Positions 7,211 through 15,127 of a stretch of DNA of 38,345 bases are shown in pieces. Origin of the DNA: Bacillota bacterium (lineage in GTDB: Bacteria > Bacillota_E > JAJZYS01 > JAJYTV01); the NCBI GenBank assembly GCA_021845645.1, contig JAJZVM010000034.1, positions 1-38,345 on the forward strand, in the 5' to 3' direction. Position 1 is the stretch's first letter, and the number at the start of each line of letters is the position of its first letter. The translations under genes and the position numbers were made by a program. Below the pieces are notes generated by a model that did not search any database, was not told where the DNA came from, and saw only the letters and a list, made by a program, of their open reading frames with translations.

Positions 7211-9854
7211 CCTCGTCCAGCTTCAGGAACTCGGTCAAAGTGTCTGGCTCGACTACATCCTGCGTTCCTACCTGCTCGACGGCGGCTTCACGCGCGATGT
7301 CGCCGCGGGAGTGCGCGGCGTGACCTCGAACCCGTCCATCTTCGAGCAAGCCATCGGGCGCAGTTCCGACTACGACCGGCAGATCGGCGCACTGGCCGCC
7401 ATGGGCGCCGGCACCGCCGAGATCTACGAGGAACTTGCGCTGCGGGACATCACGCTGGCTGCGCACATCCTGCGCGCGGTGCACGACGGCACGAAGGGGC
7501 TGGACGGCTTCGTCAGCCTCGAAGTGTCGCCAGGACTCGCGCACGACGCGGCCGGGACGATCGCGGAAGCCCTCCACCTGTTCGGCCGGCTGAACCTGCC
7601 GAACGTGATGATCAAGGTGCCTGGAACCGTCGAAGGCGCTGAGGCGATCGAGGAACTCACCTACCGGGGAGTCAGCATCAACGTCACGCTGCTCTTCTCG
7701 CTGCCCCAGTACAGGCGCATCGCCGAGGCCTACGTGCGGGGCCTCGAGCGTCGCCGCGAGGAGGGGCTCGATGTCGGGCACATCCATTCCGTCGCGAGCT
7801 TCTTCGTGAGCCGCGTCGATACGCTGCTCGACCCCCGCCTGGCCGAGTCGGGCGAGGCGGGCCAGGCCCTCAGGGGCAAGGCGGCCATCGCGAACGCGCG
7901 GCTCGCCTATGAGGCGTTCACGGAGATCTTCCACGGCGTGCGCTTCGCCCAGCTCAAGGCGAACGGGGCGAATGTGCAGCGTCCGCTCTGGGCGAGCACC
8001 TCGACCAAGAACCCGGACTACAGCGATGTCCTCTACGTCGAGGAGCTCGTCGGCAGCGAGACGGTCAACACCATGCCGCCTGCGACGATCGCGGCCTTCC
8101 GCGACCATGGCCAGCCGCGGGAGCGGCTGCGCGCAGGCATGGCCGAGGCCGAGGAGGCGCTTTCCGCCCTCGCCAGGCTCGGCGTGGACCTCGACGCCGT
8201 AGGCGAGGAACTGCAGCGCCAGGGCGTCGCGAGTTTCACCGACGCCTTCGCAAGGCTGTTCAATGAGATCGAGCGCAAGGCGAGGGAGCTCCGGCCCGAT
8301 GATGCGACGTCCTTCGCACTGGGCCCCCTGGCGGGCGAAGCGGCACAGGCGCTTGAAATCCTCGCCGACGACGACGCGCCAGGGCGCCTGCGGCATGCCG
8401 ACGCCGGTCTCTTCGTCGCGCCGAACGTGGCAGAGAACCGGCTCGGCTGGTTGCCGCTCGCCGACGCGATGCAGGAGCGCCTGCCGGAGCTGGAGGCCTT
8501 CGCCCAGGATCTCCTGAGGCGCGGCGTGCGGCGGCTGGTGCTTTGCGGCATGGGCGGCAGCTCGCTCTTCCCGGACGTCCTGCGCCGCGTCACGCAGTCT
8601 CCGCGCATCGCCGTGGACGTCGTCGACACGACGCAGCCGGACACGATCTCCGCCCTTCTCGCCTCCATCGCCTGGCGGGAGACGACCGTGCTGCTTTCCT
8701 CCAAGAGCGGCAAGACGCGAGAGGTCGACGCGCTCTACCGCATCCTGCGCGCCGCCGCGAACAAGTCCCTCGGCGAGGACGCGAGCCGCGCCTTCTACGC
8801 CGTGACGGATCCCGGCACGCCGCTCGCGGCCCTGGCCGAAGCCGAACGCTTCGGCGGCTGCTTCCTCAATCCGCCCGACATCGGCGGGCGCTATTCCGCC
8901 CTGTCGCTTTTCGGCCTCGTCCCAGGGGCTGTGCTGGGTTACGATCTCGAAGCCCTGCTGGCAGGCGGCCGCCACGCGATCGAGCAGCTCCTCGGCCCTG
9001 CCGAGCGCTGCACTGCGGCGCGCCTCGCGGCCGCGCTGGCCGCCGGACATTGGCGCGGGCGTCAGAAGCTCGGCCTGCCCTCGCCGGACGATCTGCCGTT
9101 CGTCGACTGGCTCGAGCAGCTGCTCGCCGAGAGCACGGGCAAGTCCGAGCGCGGCATCCTGCCGGCGCCCGGCGCAGCAGCGGGCCCCGACCGCCTGACG
9201 GTCTCCTTCGCCGGCCAGTCCCGCGAAGGGCCGCACATCGCGCTCGGCCCGATCGCGGATGCTACAGCGCTGGGTGCCGCCGTCGTCACGTGGGAGTGCG
9301 CGACGGCCCTGCTCGGACACCTGCTCGAAATCGACCCGTTCGACGAGCCGAACGTGGCCGAGAGCAAGCACAACACCGAGCAGGTGCTGCAGGAAGGCAG
9401 ATCCCGCGGCGCGCTCAAGGCGGTCGGCGACGCGGCCACCGCTCTGGACCTGAAGCCTCCCGGCTACCTGACGGTGCAGGTCTACGCGAGGCCCGACAGC
9501 GGGGCGCTGCAAAGCGCACGCCAACTGGCACGCACCATCGCGGCGCGGACGGGGGCCGTAGTCACGGTCGGCCTCGGCCCACGCTATCTCCATTCGACGG
9601 GCCAGTACCACAAGGGCGGGCCCAAGGTCGGGAGCTACCTGCAGCTCTACCAGACACCCACCGCCGACGTCGAGCTGCCGGGCCTGCCCTTTTCACTGGC
9701 GGACCTGTTCGCTGCTCAGGCGGAGGGGGACGCGCAGGCGCTCGTCGACCGCGGCCGGCCGTTCGCACGCGTCGTGCTCGAGGGCGACGTCGCAAGCGCT
9801 ATAGACCGCATCGCGCGGGGCTTTGCCCCGCATGGGCCTGGGGAAGGGAGCTGA
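7203..9854 (+). CDS. Bifunctional transaldolase / glucose-6-phosphate isomerase
   Basis: A natural fusion of two enzymes, 883 residues. Residues 1 to about 365 are transaldolase: TSNPSIFEQA near the N-terminus and Schiff-base Lys138 in MIKVPGT. From about residue 370 the protein is phosphoglucose isomerase: CGMGGSSLFPD, the sugar-phosphate loop SSKSGKTREV, and a distal segment with ESKHNTEQ. Such tal-pgi fusions are known from several bacterial lineages. The fusion links the non-oxidative branch (sedoheptulose 7-phosphate plus glyceraldehyde 3-phosphate giving erythrose 4-phosphate and fructose 6-phosphate) to conversion of fructose 6-phosphate into glucose 6-phosphate, the substrate of zwf two genes downstream. 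The ATG start has AAAGGAGG 6 bases upstream. Both halves look complete, with no frameshift. Confidence 0.95.
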   Translation: MPDLVQLQELGQSVWLDYILRSYLLDGGFTRDVAAGVRGVTSNPSIFEQAIGRSSDYDRQIGALAAMGAGTAEIYEELALRDITLAAHILRAVHDGTKGLDGFVSLEVSPGLAHDAAGTIAEALHLFGRLNLPNVMIKVPGTVEGAEAIEELTYRGVSINVTLLFSLPQYRRIAEAYVRGLERRREEGLDVGHIHSVASFFVSRVDTLLDPRLAESGEAGQALRGKAAIANARLAYEAFTEIFHGVRFAQLKANGANVQRPLWASTSTKNPDYSDVLYVEELVGSETVNTMPPATIAAFRDHGQPRERLRAGMAEAEEALSALARLGVDLDAVGEELQRQGVASFTDAFARLFNEIERKARELRPDDATSFALGPLAGEAAQALEILADDDAPGRLRHADAGLFVAPNVAENRLGWLPLADAMQERLPELEAFAQDLLRRGVRRLVLCGMGGSSLFPDVLRRVTQSPRIAVDVVDTTQPDTISALLASIAWRETTVLLSSKSGKTREVDALYRILRAAANKSLGEDASRAFYAVTDPGTPLAALAEAERFGGCFLNPPDIGGRYSALSLFGLVPGAVLGYDLEALLAGGRHAIEQLLGPAERCTAARLAAALAAGHWRGRQKLGLPSPDDLPFVDWLEQLLAESTGKSERGILPAPGAAAGPDRLTVSFAGQSREGPHIALGPIADATALGAAVVTWECATALLGHLLEIDPFDEPNVAESKHNTEQVLQEGRSRGALKAVGDAATALDLKPPGYLTVQVYARPDSGALQSARQLARTIAARTGAVVTVGLGPRYLHSTGQYHKGGPKVGSYLQLYQTPTADVELPGLPFSLADLFAAQAEGDAQALVDRGRPFARVVLEGDVASAIDRIARGFAPHGPGEGS

Positions 9855-9861
9855 GCACGAG

Positions 9862-10758
9862 ATGGAAATCGGCATGGTCGGACTCGGCCGCATGGGTGCG
9901 AACATGGCTCGCCGCCTGGTGCGCGGCGGCCACCAGGTAGTCGGGTTTGATCCCAGCCACGAGGCCAGAGCCGCCGCCGCCAAGGACGGCATCACCGCCG
10001 CCGCGTCGCTCGAGGAGCTCTGCCACAAGCTGCAGCCGCCGCGCGCCGTCTGGCTGATGGTTCCCGCGGGAGACCCGACCAGGCAGACCATCGACAAGCT
10101 CCTCGGCCTGCTCGACCGCAGCGACATCCTGGTCGACGGCGGCAACAGCCACTACAAGGACAGTCTCGCGATGGCCGAACTCTGCGCCAAGAGTGGCGTC
10201 GAGTTCGTCGACGCGGGCACGAGCGGCGGCATCTGGGGCCTTGAGGAGGGCTACTGTCTGATGGTCGGCGGCAGCACCGAGGCGTTCAGCCGCCTCGAGC
10301 CGGCACTGTCCGCCCTTGCCCCCAAGGGAGGACTCCTGCACACGGGGCCGCCCGGCAGCGGCCATTACGTCAAGATGGTCCACAACGGCATCGAGTACGG
10401 CCTGCTGGAGGCCTATGGCGAAGGCTTCGAGCTACTCAAGCGGGGGCCCTTCGACCTGCAGCTCGGCGAGGTCGCCGAGCTCTGGCGCCACGCCTCCGTC
10501 GTCCGCAGCTGGCTTCTGGATCTGCTGGCCCGAGCGCTCGAGAAGGATCCCCAGCTCGAACACCTGCGCGGCTACGTCGACGATTCAGGCGAGGGACGGT
10601 GGACAGCCGTCGAGGCCATCGAGCGAGGCGTCGCGGCGCCCGTCATCACGCTTTCGCTGCAGCAGCGCTTCCTGTCGCGCCAGGAGGACACGCTGTCGAA
10701 CCGTGTCATCGCCGCGTTGCGCAACGAGTTCGGCGGCCACAAGGTGGAGCCTCGATGA
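9862..10758 (+). CDS. gnd: 6-phosphogluconate dehydrogenase, decarboxylating (short form)
   Basis: Oxidises and decarboxylates 6-phosphogluconate to ribulose 5-phosphate; 298 residues, the short bacterial form rather than the roughly 470-residue form. N-terminal Rossmann motif GLGRMG, substrate motif DGGNSHYKDS, a GTSGGIWG loop and catalytic Lys171 in KMVHNGIEYG are all present. The short class is often NAD-preferring (B. subtilis YqeC-like), but cofactor use cannot be read here. The start is ATG at 9862, 7 bases after the preceding stop; an upstream in-frame start at 9823 would add 13 residues before the Rossmann strand and is less likely. The stop overlaps the zwf start as ATGA. Confidence 0.95.
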   Translation: MEIGMVGLGRMGANMARRLVRGGHQVVGFDPSHEARAAAAKDGITAAASLEELCHKLQPPRAVWLMVPAGDPTRQTIDKLLGLLDRSDILVDGGNSHYKDSLAMAELCAKSGVEFVDAGTSGGIWGLEEGYCLMVGGSTEAFSRLEPALSALAPKGGLLHTGPPGSGHYVKMVHNGIEYGLLEAYGEGFELLKRGPFDLQLGEVAELWRHASVVRSWLLDLLARALEKDPQLEHLRGYVDDSGEGRWTAVEAIERGVAAPVITLSLQQRFLSRQEDTLSNRVIAALRNEFGGHKVEPR

Positions 10759-12209
10759 GCGCCAAGGCAAGGGGCGCGCTGCTTTGCGTCCTCGGTGCGA
10801 CTGGGGACCTGACGCACCGCAAGCTCGTGCCGGCGGTGGCCGGACTGCGCCGCGCGGGCCTGATCGACGGCCCTCTGCCGATCGTCGGCTTCGCGCGCCA
10901 GCAGTTGGATGACGAGAGCTTCCGCCAGCGTCTGCGCGAGACGGTGGAGGGCGACGGCGCGGACGAGGTGATCGCCCAGACGGTCTACGTGCCTGGCGAC
11001 ATGCGCCGCGCCGAGGACTACGTCGCCCTCGCCCGCCGCCTGGAGCAGGTCGAGGCCGAACACGGCCCGTTCGCCGGGCGCCTGTACTACCTCGCCGCGC
11101 CCCCCAGCACCTACACCGACATCTTCCGCAACCTGGGGAAGGCCGATCTGCAAAAGGAGCAGGGCGGCTTCCGCCGGATCGTCGTCGAGAAGCCGTTCGG
11201 GCACGACCTCGAAAGCGCCCGCGCGCTGAACCGTGAGCTGCTCTCCGTCTTCCGCGAAGACCAGGTGTTCCGCATCGACCACTACCTCGGCAAGGAGACG
11301 GTGCAGAACATCCTGGTGCTGCGCTTCGCCAACGGCATCTTCGAGCCGCTCTGGAACAGGCGCTACGTCGACCATGTCCAGATCTCGGTCGCCGAATCGA
11401 TCGGCGTCGAGCACCGCGGCAAGTATTACGAGGAGGCCGGCGCGCTCCGGGACATGATGCAGAACCACCTGCTGCAGCTCCTGACCCTGATCGCGATGGA
11501 GCCACCGGTGGCGTTTGACGCCGATCAGGTGCACAACGAGAAGGTCAAGGTGCTGCGGGCAATCCGCCTGCCGGCGCCCTCCGACGTGTCGCGTGTCACG
11601 GTGCGCGGCCAGTACGGACCGGGCGAGGTCGCGGGCAAGGCTGTTCCGGGATACCGCGACGAGCCCGACGTGCGTCCGGACTCCCAGCAGGAGACCTTCG
11701 TCGCGCTCAAGCTGCAGATCGAGAACTGGCGCTGGGCCGACGTGCCGTTCTACCTGCGCACAGGCAAGCGCCTAAATCGCAGGGCGAGCGAGATCTCGGT
11801 GCAGTTCCAGCGGGCGCCGCAGCGTCTCTTCCCCCGCGAGACGCGGCTGCAGCCCAACGTGCTGCGGCTGCGCATCCAGCCCGACGAGGGCATGACGCTC
11901 TCGGTCGGGGCAAAGGTGCCCGGCATGCGCATCGAGCTGCGCGACGTCGACATGGCCTTCGACTACGGCACCTTCGGCAAGCCGCGGACCGAGGCGTACG
12001 AGCGGCTGCTCTACGACGCACTGACGGGCGACAGCACGCTCTTCACGCGCCGCGACGAGGTGGAGGCCGCGTGGCAGGTCGTCGACACCATCGAGGCCGG
12101 CTGGCGGCAGGAGGAGATCGGCCCTGACAGCTACCCCGCGGGCAGTTCCGGCCCCGAAGCGGCCGACGAGCTCCTGCACCACGACGGCCGCCGGTGGCAC
12201 CTGCGATGA
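10755..12209 (+). CDS. zwf: Glucose-6-phosphate 1-dehydrogenase
   Basis: First enzyme of the oxidative pentose phosphate branch, producing 6-phosphogluconolactone and NAD(P)H; 484 residues, normal length. The nucleotide-binding motif is GATGDLTHRKL near the N-terminus, and the active-site signature RIDHYLGKE has its catalytic His at about 176. The EKPFG segment is also present. The ATG at 10755 overlaps the gnd stop by 4 bases and has GGTGGAG upstream. A long upstream extension of the same frame lies over gnd and is a shadow. The product feeds directly into pgl and gnd in the same unit. Confidence 0.97.
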   Translation: MSAKARGALLCVLGATGDLTHRKLVPAVAGLRRAGLIDGPLPIVGFARQQLDDESFRQRLRETVEGDGADEVIAQTVYVPGDMRRAEDYVALARRLEQVEAEHGPFAGRLYYLAAPPSTYTDIFRNLGKADLQKEQGGFRRIVVEKPFGHDLESARALNRELLSVFREDQVFRIDHYLGKETVQNILVLRFANGIFEPLWNRRYVDHVQISVAESIGVEHRGKYYEEAGALRDMMQNHLLQLLTLIAMEPPVAFDADQVHNEKVKVLRAIRLPAPSDVSRVTVRGQYGPGEVAGKAVPGYRDEPDVRPDSQQETFVALKLQIENWRWADVPFYLRTGKRLNRRASEISVQFQRAPQRLFPRETRLQPNVLRLRIQPDEGMTLSVGAKVPGMRIELRDVDMAFDYGTFGKPRTEAYERLLYDALTGDSTLFTRRDEVEAAWQVVDTIEAGWRQEEIGPDSYPAGSSGPEAADELLHHDGRRWHLR

Positions 12210-12934
12210 GCCCCGTGCGGCTGGTGCTGCGCGAGACGGCGGAGGAGACGCTGCAGGCGTGCGCCGAGGCCGTCGCAGCGGGCTTGCGGGCTGCGTCCGC
12301 GCCGCACTTCGTTCTGGCGGGGGGGCAGACGCCGCGCGGCGTCTACACCCGCCTCGCGGCCGCCGCGAAGGACGCCGACGCGCCCGCGTGGCACGATGTG
12401 GAGTTCTGGTTCGGCGACGAGCGGTGTGTGGGACCGGACCATCCCAAAAGCAACTTCCACCTGGCGCAGGAGACCCTCCTGCGCCCGCTCCGCATCCCCG
12501 GCGGACACATCCACCGCATGCTCGGGGAACTCGGCGCCGAGGAGGGAGCCCGGCGCTACGCAGCCCGCATTCGCGCGCGGCTCGGCTCGCAGCCGCAGTT
12601 CACCGTGGTTCTCATAGGTCTCGGACCCGAGGGTCACACCCTCTCGCTTTTCCCGGAGAGCGAAGGCCTGCTCGCCGACGATCTCGCCGTTGCGGCGCTC
12701 GTGCCGACGCCGCCGCGCGAGCGGATATCCCTGACGCCGACGGCCTTGGGCGCGGCGGAGCGCATCTTCCTGCTCGCGACCGGTTCCGAGAAGCGCCAGG
12801 CGCTCAGGGCGGCCCTCGGCGCGACGCGTCCCGATCCAGGCATCCCGACCTCATTCCTGCGCGGCCGCATCGAGACCGTTGTCTTCTGCGACCGTGGGGC
12901 CTTGCCCGAACCTCCGACGGAGGTGGCGCCATGA
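12206..12934 (+). CDS. pgl: 6-phosphogluconolactonase
   Basis: Hydrolyses 6-phosphogluconolactone to 6-phosphogluconate; DevB/SOL family, 242 residues. Motifs: AGGQTPRGVY (phosphate loop, usually GGSTP), WFGDERCVGPDHPKSNF and LGPEGHTLSLFP (usually GMGPDGHTASLFP). The family histidine is present in the last motif, with Glu in place of the common Asp. The ATG at 12206 overlaps the zwf stop (ATGA); a GTG four codons earlier is possible. The stop again overlaps the next start by 4 bases, so gnd, zwf, pgl and the SIS gene are coupled in series. Confidence 0.95.
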   Translation: MSPVRLVLRETAEETLQACAEAVAAGLRAASAPHFVLAGGQTPRGVYTRLAAAAKDADAPAWHDVEFWFGDERCVGPDHPKSNFHLAQETLLRPLRIPGGHIHRMLGELGAEEGARRYAARIRARLGSQPQFTVVLIGLGPEGHTLSLFPESEGLLADDLAVAALVPTPPRERISLTPTALGAAERIFLLATGSEKRQALRAALGATRPDPGIPTSFLRGRIETVVFCDRGALPEPPTEVAP

Positions 12935-13962
12935 AGGAGTCCCGCCACTACCACATGTACGAGGAGATCCTGGCGCAGCCGCAGCACGTGCTGGCCCTGG
13001 GCGAAGCGGCGGCACGCGGCGCGGACGCCGCGGCCGGCATCCTGTCGGGCAAGGCGCCGCTCCTCGTGGGCTGCGGCACCTCGCTCTTCGCTGCCGAACT
13101 GGCGGCGAGCTATCTCTACGAGCGTGGCGGCAGCGTCCTCGCGTCAGGGGCATTCCCGCTGCTGGAGCGGCAGGTTCCGCTGGACCGCAGGCATCCCATA
13201 GTCGCCCTCAGCCACTCCGGCGAAACCGCGGCGGTGCTGGATCTCCTGGCGGCGGCCAGGGAACGCGAGGTCCCGACCGTCCTTGTCACGGGCTTCCCCG
13301 ACTCGACGGCCGCGAGCCTCGCAAGCGCGACCGTGGCGACAGGCTACGCGCGCGAACTCTCCTGGTGCCACACCATAAGCTTCACGCTCTCCTCCCTGAT
13401 GGCCGTTGAGCTTTTGAAGGCCTGCGCCATCCAGTTGCCGCCCGGTCTCACGCCACCAACCCCAGTCAAGGTGGCCGAGGGCATCGAGGCCGTGCTGAGG
13501 CACGAAGACGCGATCGCCCGGGAGGCCGAGTCCATCCTGGACGGACGTCGCGTCATTCTGGGAGCGGCCGAAGGTCTGCCGCTCGCACGCGAGGTGGGCC
13601 TCAAGCTGAGCGAGGCCGCCTACCTCGAGAACCAGGCCCTCGAGCTCGAACAGTTCTTTCACGGCTACGTGCCCGCCTACGGCCCTGGCGACCACGCCCT
13701 GGCGATCCTGCCACCCGCTTCGGGTCACCGGGCGCAGGACCTCGCCAAGGTCGCCGACATTGTTGGCCTTTCCCTGCTCGCCCTCGACCTCCAAACCTTC
13801 GCGGCGTGGACGCCGGCAGCCGACGCCGACACCTTCCCCTGGCTCGCCGCCGTCTACCTCCAGCTGCTGACGTACCACGCGGCGCTCCTCAGCGGCACCG
13901 ACCCCGACCAGCTGCGGCGCGAGGATCCGCGCTACCTTGCCGCCCGCAGGGCGTACCGCTGA
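12931..13962 (+). CDS. Double-SIS-domain sugar-phosphate isomerase/deglycase-like protein
   Basis: A 343-residue protein equivalent to the isomerase half of glucosamine-6-phosphate synthase (GlmS), without its glutaminase domain. The N-terminal HYHMYEEILAQP resembles the HxMxxEIxxQP lead-in of GlmS. SIS domain 1 carries GCGTSLFAAE and SHSGETAAVL; SIS domain 2 carries LKLSEAAYLENQALE and FFHGYVPA, where GlmS has its lysine and histidine active-site region. Relatives without glutaminase include FrlB-type fructosamine deglycases, AgaS-type deaminase/isomerases and plain aldose-ketose isomerases. As the last member of a pentose phosphate operon (ATGA overlap with pgl), it probably acts on a hexose or amino-sugar phosphate. 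The exact substrate is unknown. Confidence 0.8.
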   Translation: MKESRHYHMYEEILAQPQHVLALGEAAARGADAAAGILSGKAPLLVGCGTSLFAAELAASYLYERGGSVLASGAFPLLERQVPLDRRHPIVALSHSGETAAVLDLLAAAREREVPTVLVTGFPDSTAASLASATVATGYARELSWCHTISFTLSSLMAVELLKACAIQLPPGLTPPTPVKVAEGIEAVLRHEDAIAREAESILDGRRVILGAAEGLPLAREVGLKLSEAAYLENQALELEQFFHGYVPAYGPGDHALAILPPASGHRAQDLAKVADIVGLSLLALDLQTFAAWTPAADADTFPWLAAVYLQLLTYHAALLSGTDPDQLRREDPRYLAARRAYR

Positions 13963-14030
13963 AGGCACTTGCACCGGATCAGCCTCCTGTAGATGCTCGA
14001 GAGCCCCGGCAGCGGCAGACGCCGCGACAA

Positions 14031-14072
14031 AGCCGCCCGCAGGCCCGCCAGACGGCGGACTTGCGGGCGGCT
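14031..14072. terminator. Compound GC hairpin ending the pentose phosphate operon
   Basis: An 11-bp perfect outer stem (AGCCGCCCGCA with TGCGGGCGGCT) encloses an inner 5-bp stem (CCGCC, loop AGAC, GGCGG). It lies between the stop of the SIS gene and the stop of the convergent secreted-protein gene. There is no U-tract. Probably a bidirectional terminator or 3' end stabiliser. Confidence 0.55.
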
Positions 14073-14082
14073 CCCTGCTGCG

Positions 14083-15084
14083 CTACTGATAGATGACGAC
14101 GAGCGGCGGCGGATCCAGTGCAAGGACGCTAGCCGGCGTGGCGACCGGATGGTCCTGCGTGTAGAAGAGCTTGATGCCGCCGCAGACCACGAAGTGGCTC
14201 CTCAGGCGCGCCGCGTAGAAGGCGTTCAGGGCGCCCCGCACGCCGAAGGGGCTGCGCAGCGGTATGAAGTACGGGATGGCCTCCTCATGGATGAAGCGCT
14301 CGTACTCGGCCGACTTGAGCTGCCATCCGCCGAAGCCGTCGAGGTCCCGGACCAGGGCCACGTCCGGCTGCTCCTGTATGCCCTGCCAGTCCGGCACCAT
14401 ACTCTCGATGAACTGGTGCAGGATGAGCACCTTCTGCGGCAGATGGTAGCGCGCGGTCAAGTTCTGCAGGTACCTGAGCGCCCAGTTGACCGGCGGCGTC
14501 GGCATCGAGCCGAACTGGACGCCTGGGATGTCACCGGGCAGCATGGCGAACTCGGGGTCGAGCGCCAGTTCGACGTCGGGCTGACGCAGGAACGGCGCCA
14601 GGTAGCGAACCTCCAGCGGCACGCTGGCATGCCCGATCTGCACGTCGAGGATCAGCAGCAGGTGATGGCTGCGGGCGAGCTCAAGCTCGTCCTGGATCAG
14701 GGAGTACGGCATCTGCGTGCTGTAGTACCCGTAAGGTCCTGGGCTGCGCTGCGCCACGACCGCCACGAGTTCGAGGGCGCCGATGACCGGCTTCGCGGGG
14801 TCCGCAGCGCGAAAGGCCTGTTCCTGCGCCGCGAGCCGCGAGAGCATCCCGGCCGTCGTGCCCTGCCCGAGAACGCCCATGCTGGCGGCAAGAGGATTGC
14901 CGTAGTACGAGACGATGCGGTAATGCGGCAAGAGCGACCGGCCGAACCAATCGTAGCGCATGACCGACCCTGCCTTGGCGGTCGCAACTGGCGCCGCCGG
15001 CGCCGCAACCGTGAAGGTGATCAGCGCGAGGACGCCGAGCGCCGCCTGCAGCCTGGGTAGCCTGGCTCGTCTGATGTTTGACAC
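14083..15084 (-). CDS. Secreted protein of unknown function
   Basis: I do not recognise a named family. The 333-residue product starts with a clear signal peptide: SNIRRARLPRLQ, then a hydrophobic stretch (ALGVLALITFTVAAPAAP) ending near residue 33. No lipobox cysteine is evident. The mature part alternates hydrophobic strands with acidic and aromatic loops (IVSYYGNP, LILDVQIGHA, LALDPEFAMLPG, VLILHQF, ALVRDLDGFGG), which suggests a beta/alpha-barrel of the glycoside-hydrolase kind; this is inference from pattern only. The start is GTG at 15084, set by an extended -10 element 6 bases upstream that would make the mRNA leaderless. Longer starts run into the end of the upstream cyclic-di-GMP gene. 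Confidence 0.75.
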   Translation of the reverse strand: MSNIRRARLPRLQAALGVLALITFTVAAPAAPVATAKAGSVMRYDWFGRSLLPHYRIVSYYGNPLAASMGVLGQGTTAGMLSRLAAQEQAFRAADPAKPVIGALELVAVVAQRSPGPYGYYSTQMPYSLIQDELELARSHHLLLILDVQIGHASVPLEVRYLAPFLRQPDVELALDPEFAMLPGDIPGVQFGSMPTPPVNWALRYLQNLTARYHLPQKVLILHQFIESMVPDWQGIQEQPDVALVRDLDGFGGWQLKSAEYERFIHEEAIPYFIPLRSPFGVRGALNAFYAARLRSHFVVCGGIKLFYTQDHPVATPASVLALDPPPLVVIYQ

Positions 15085-15090
15085 GAAGTC

Positions 15091-15099
15091 AGCATAACA
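15091..15099 (-). promoter_or_regulatory. Extended -10 promoter placing +1 at the GTG start
   Basis: On the minus strand TGTTATGCT reads as an extended -10 (TG, one base, TATGCT). The expected transcription start 7 bases downstream is the first base of the GTG at 15084, so the message for the secreted protein would be leaderless. No Shine-Dalgarno sequence is present in front of that GTG. No convincing -35 was found. Confidence 0.4.
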
Positions 15100-15127
15100 T
15101 GCCTCTGCCAGGATCAGGAGTGGCAAA

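Noticed and set aside
7146..9611. 821-codon open frame on the minus strand opposite tal-pgi
   Set aside because: Rich in Arg, Gly and Ala with no motif; it mirrors a perfectly conserved two-enzyme fusion on the plus strand and is a high-GC antisense shadow.
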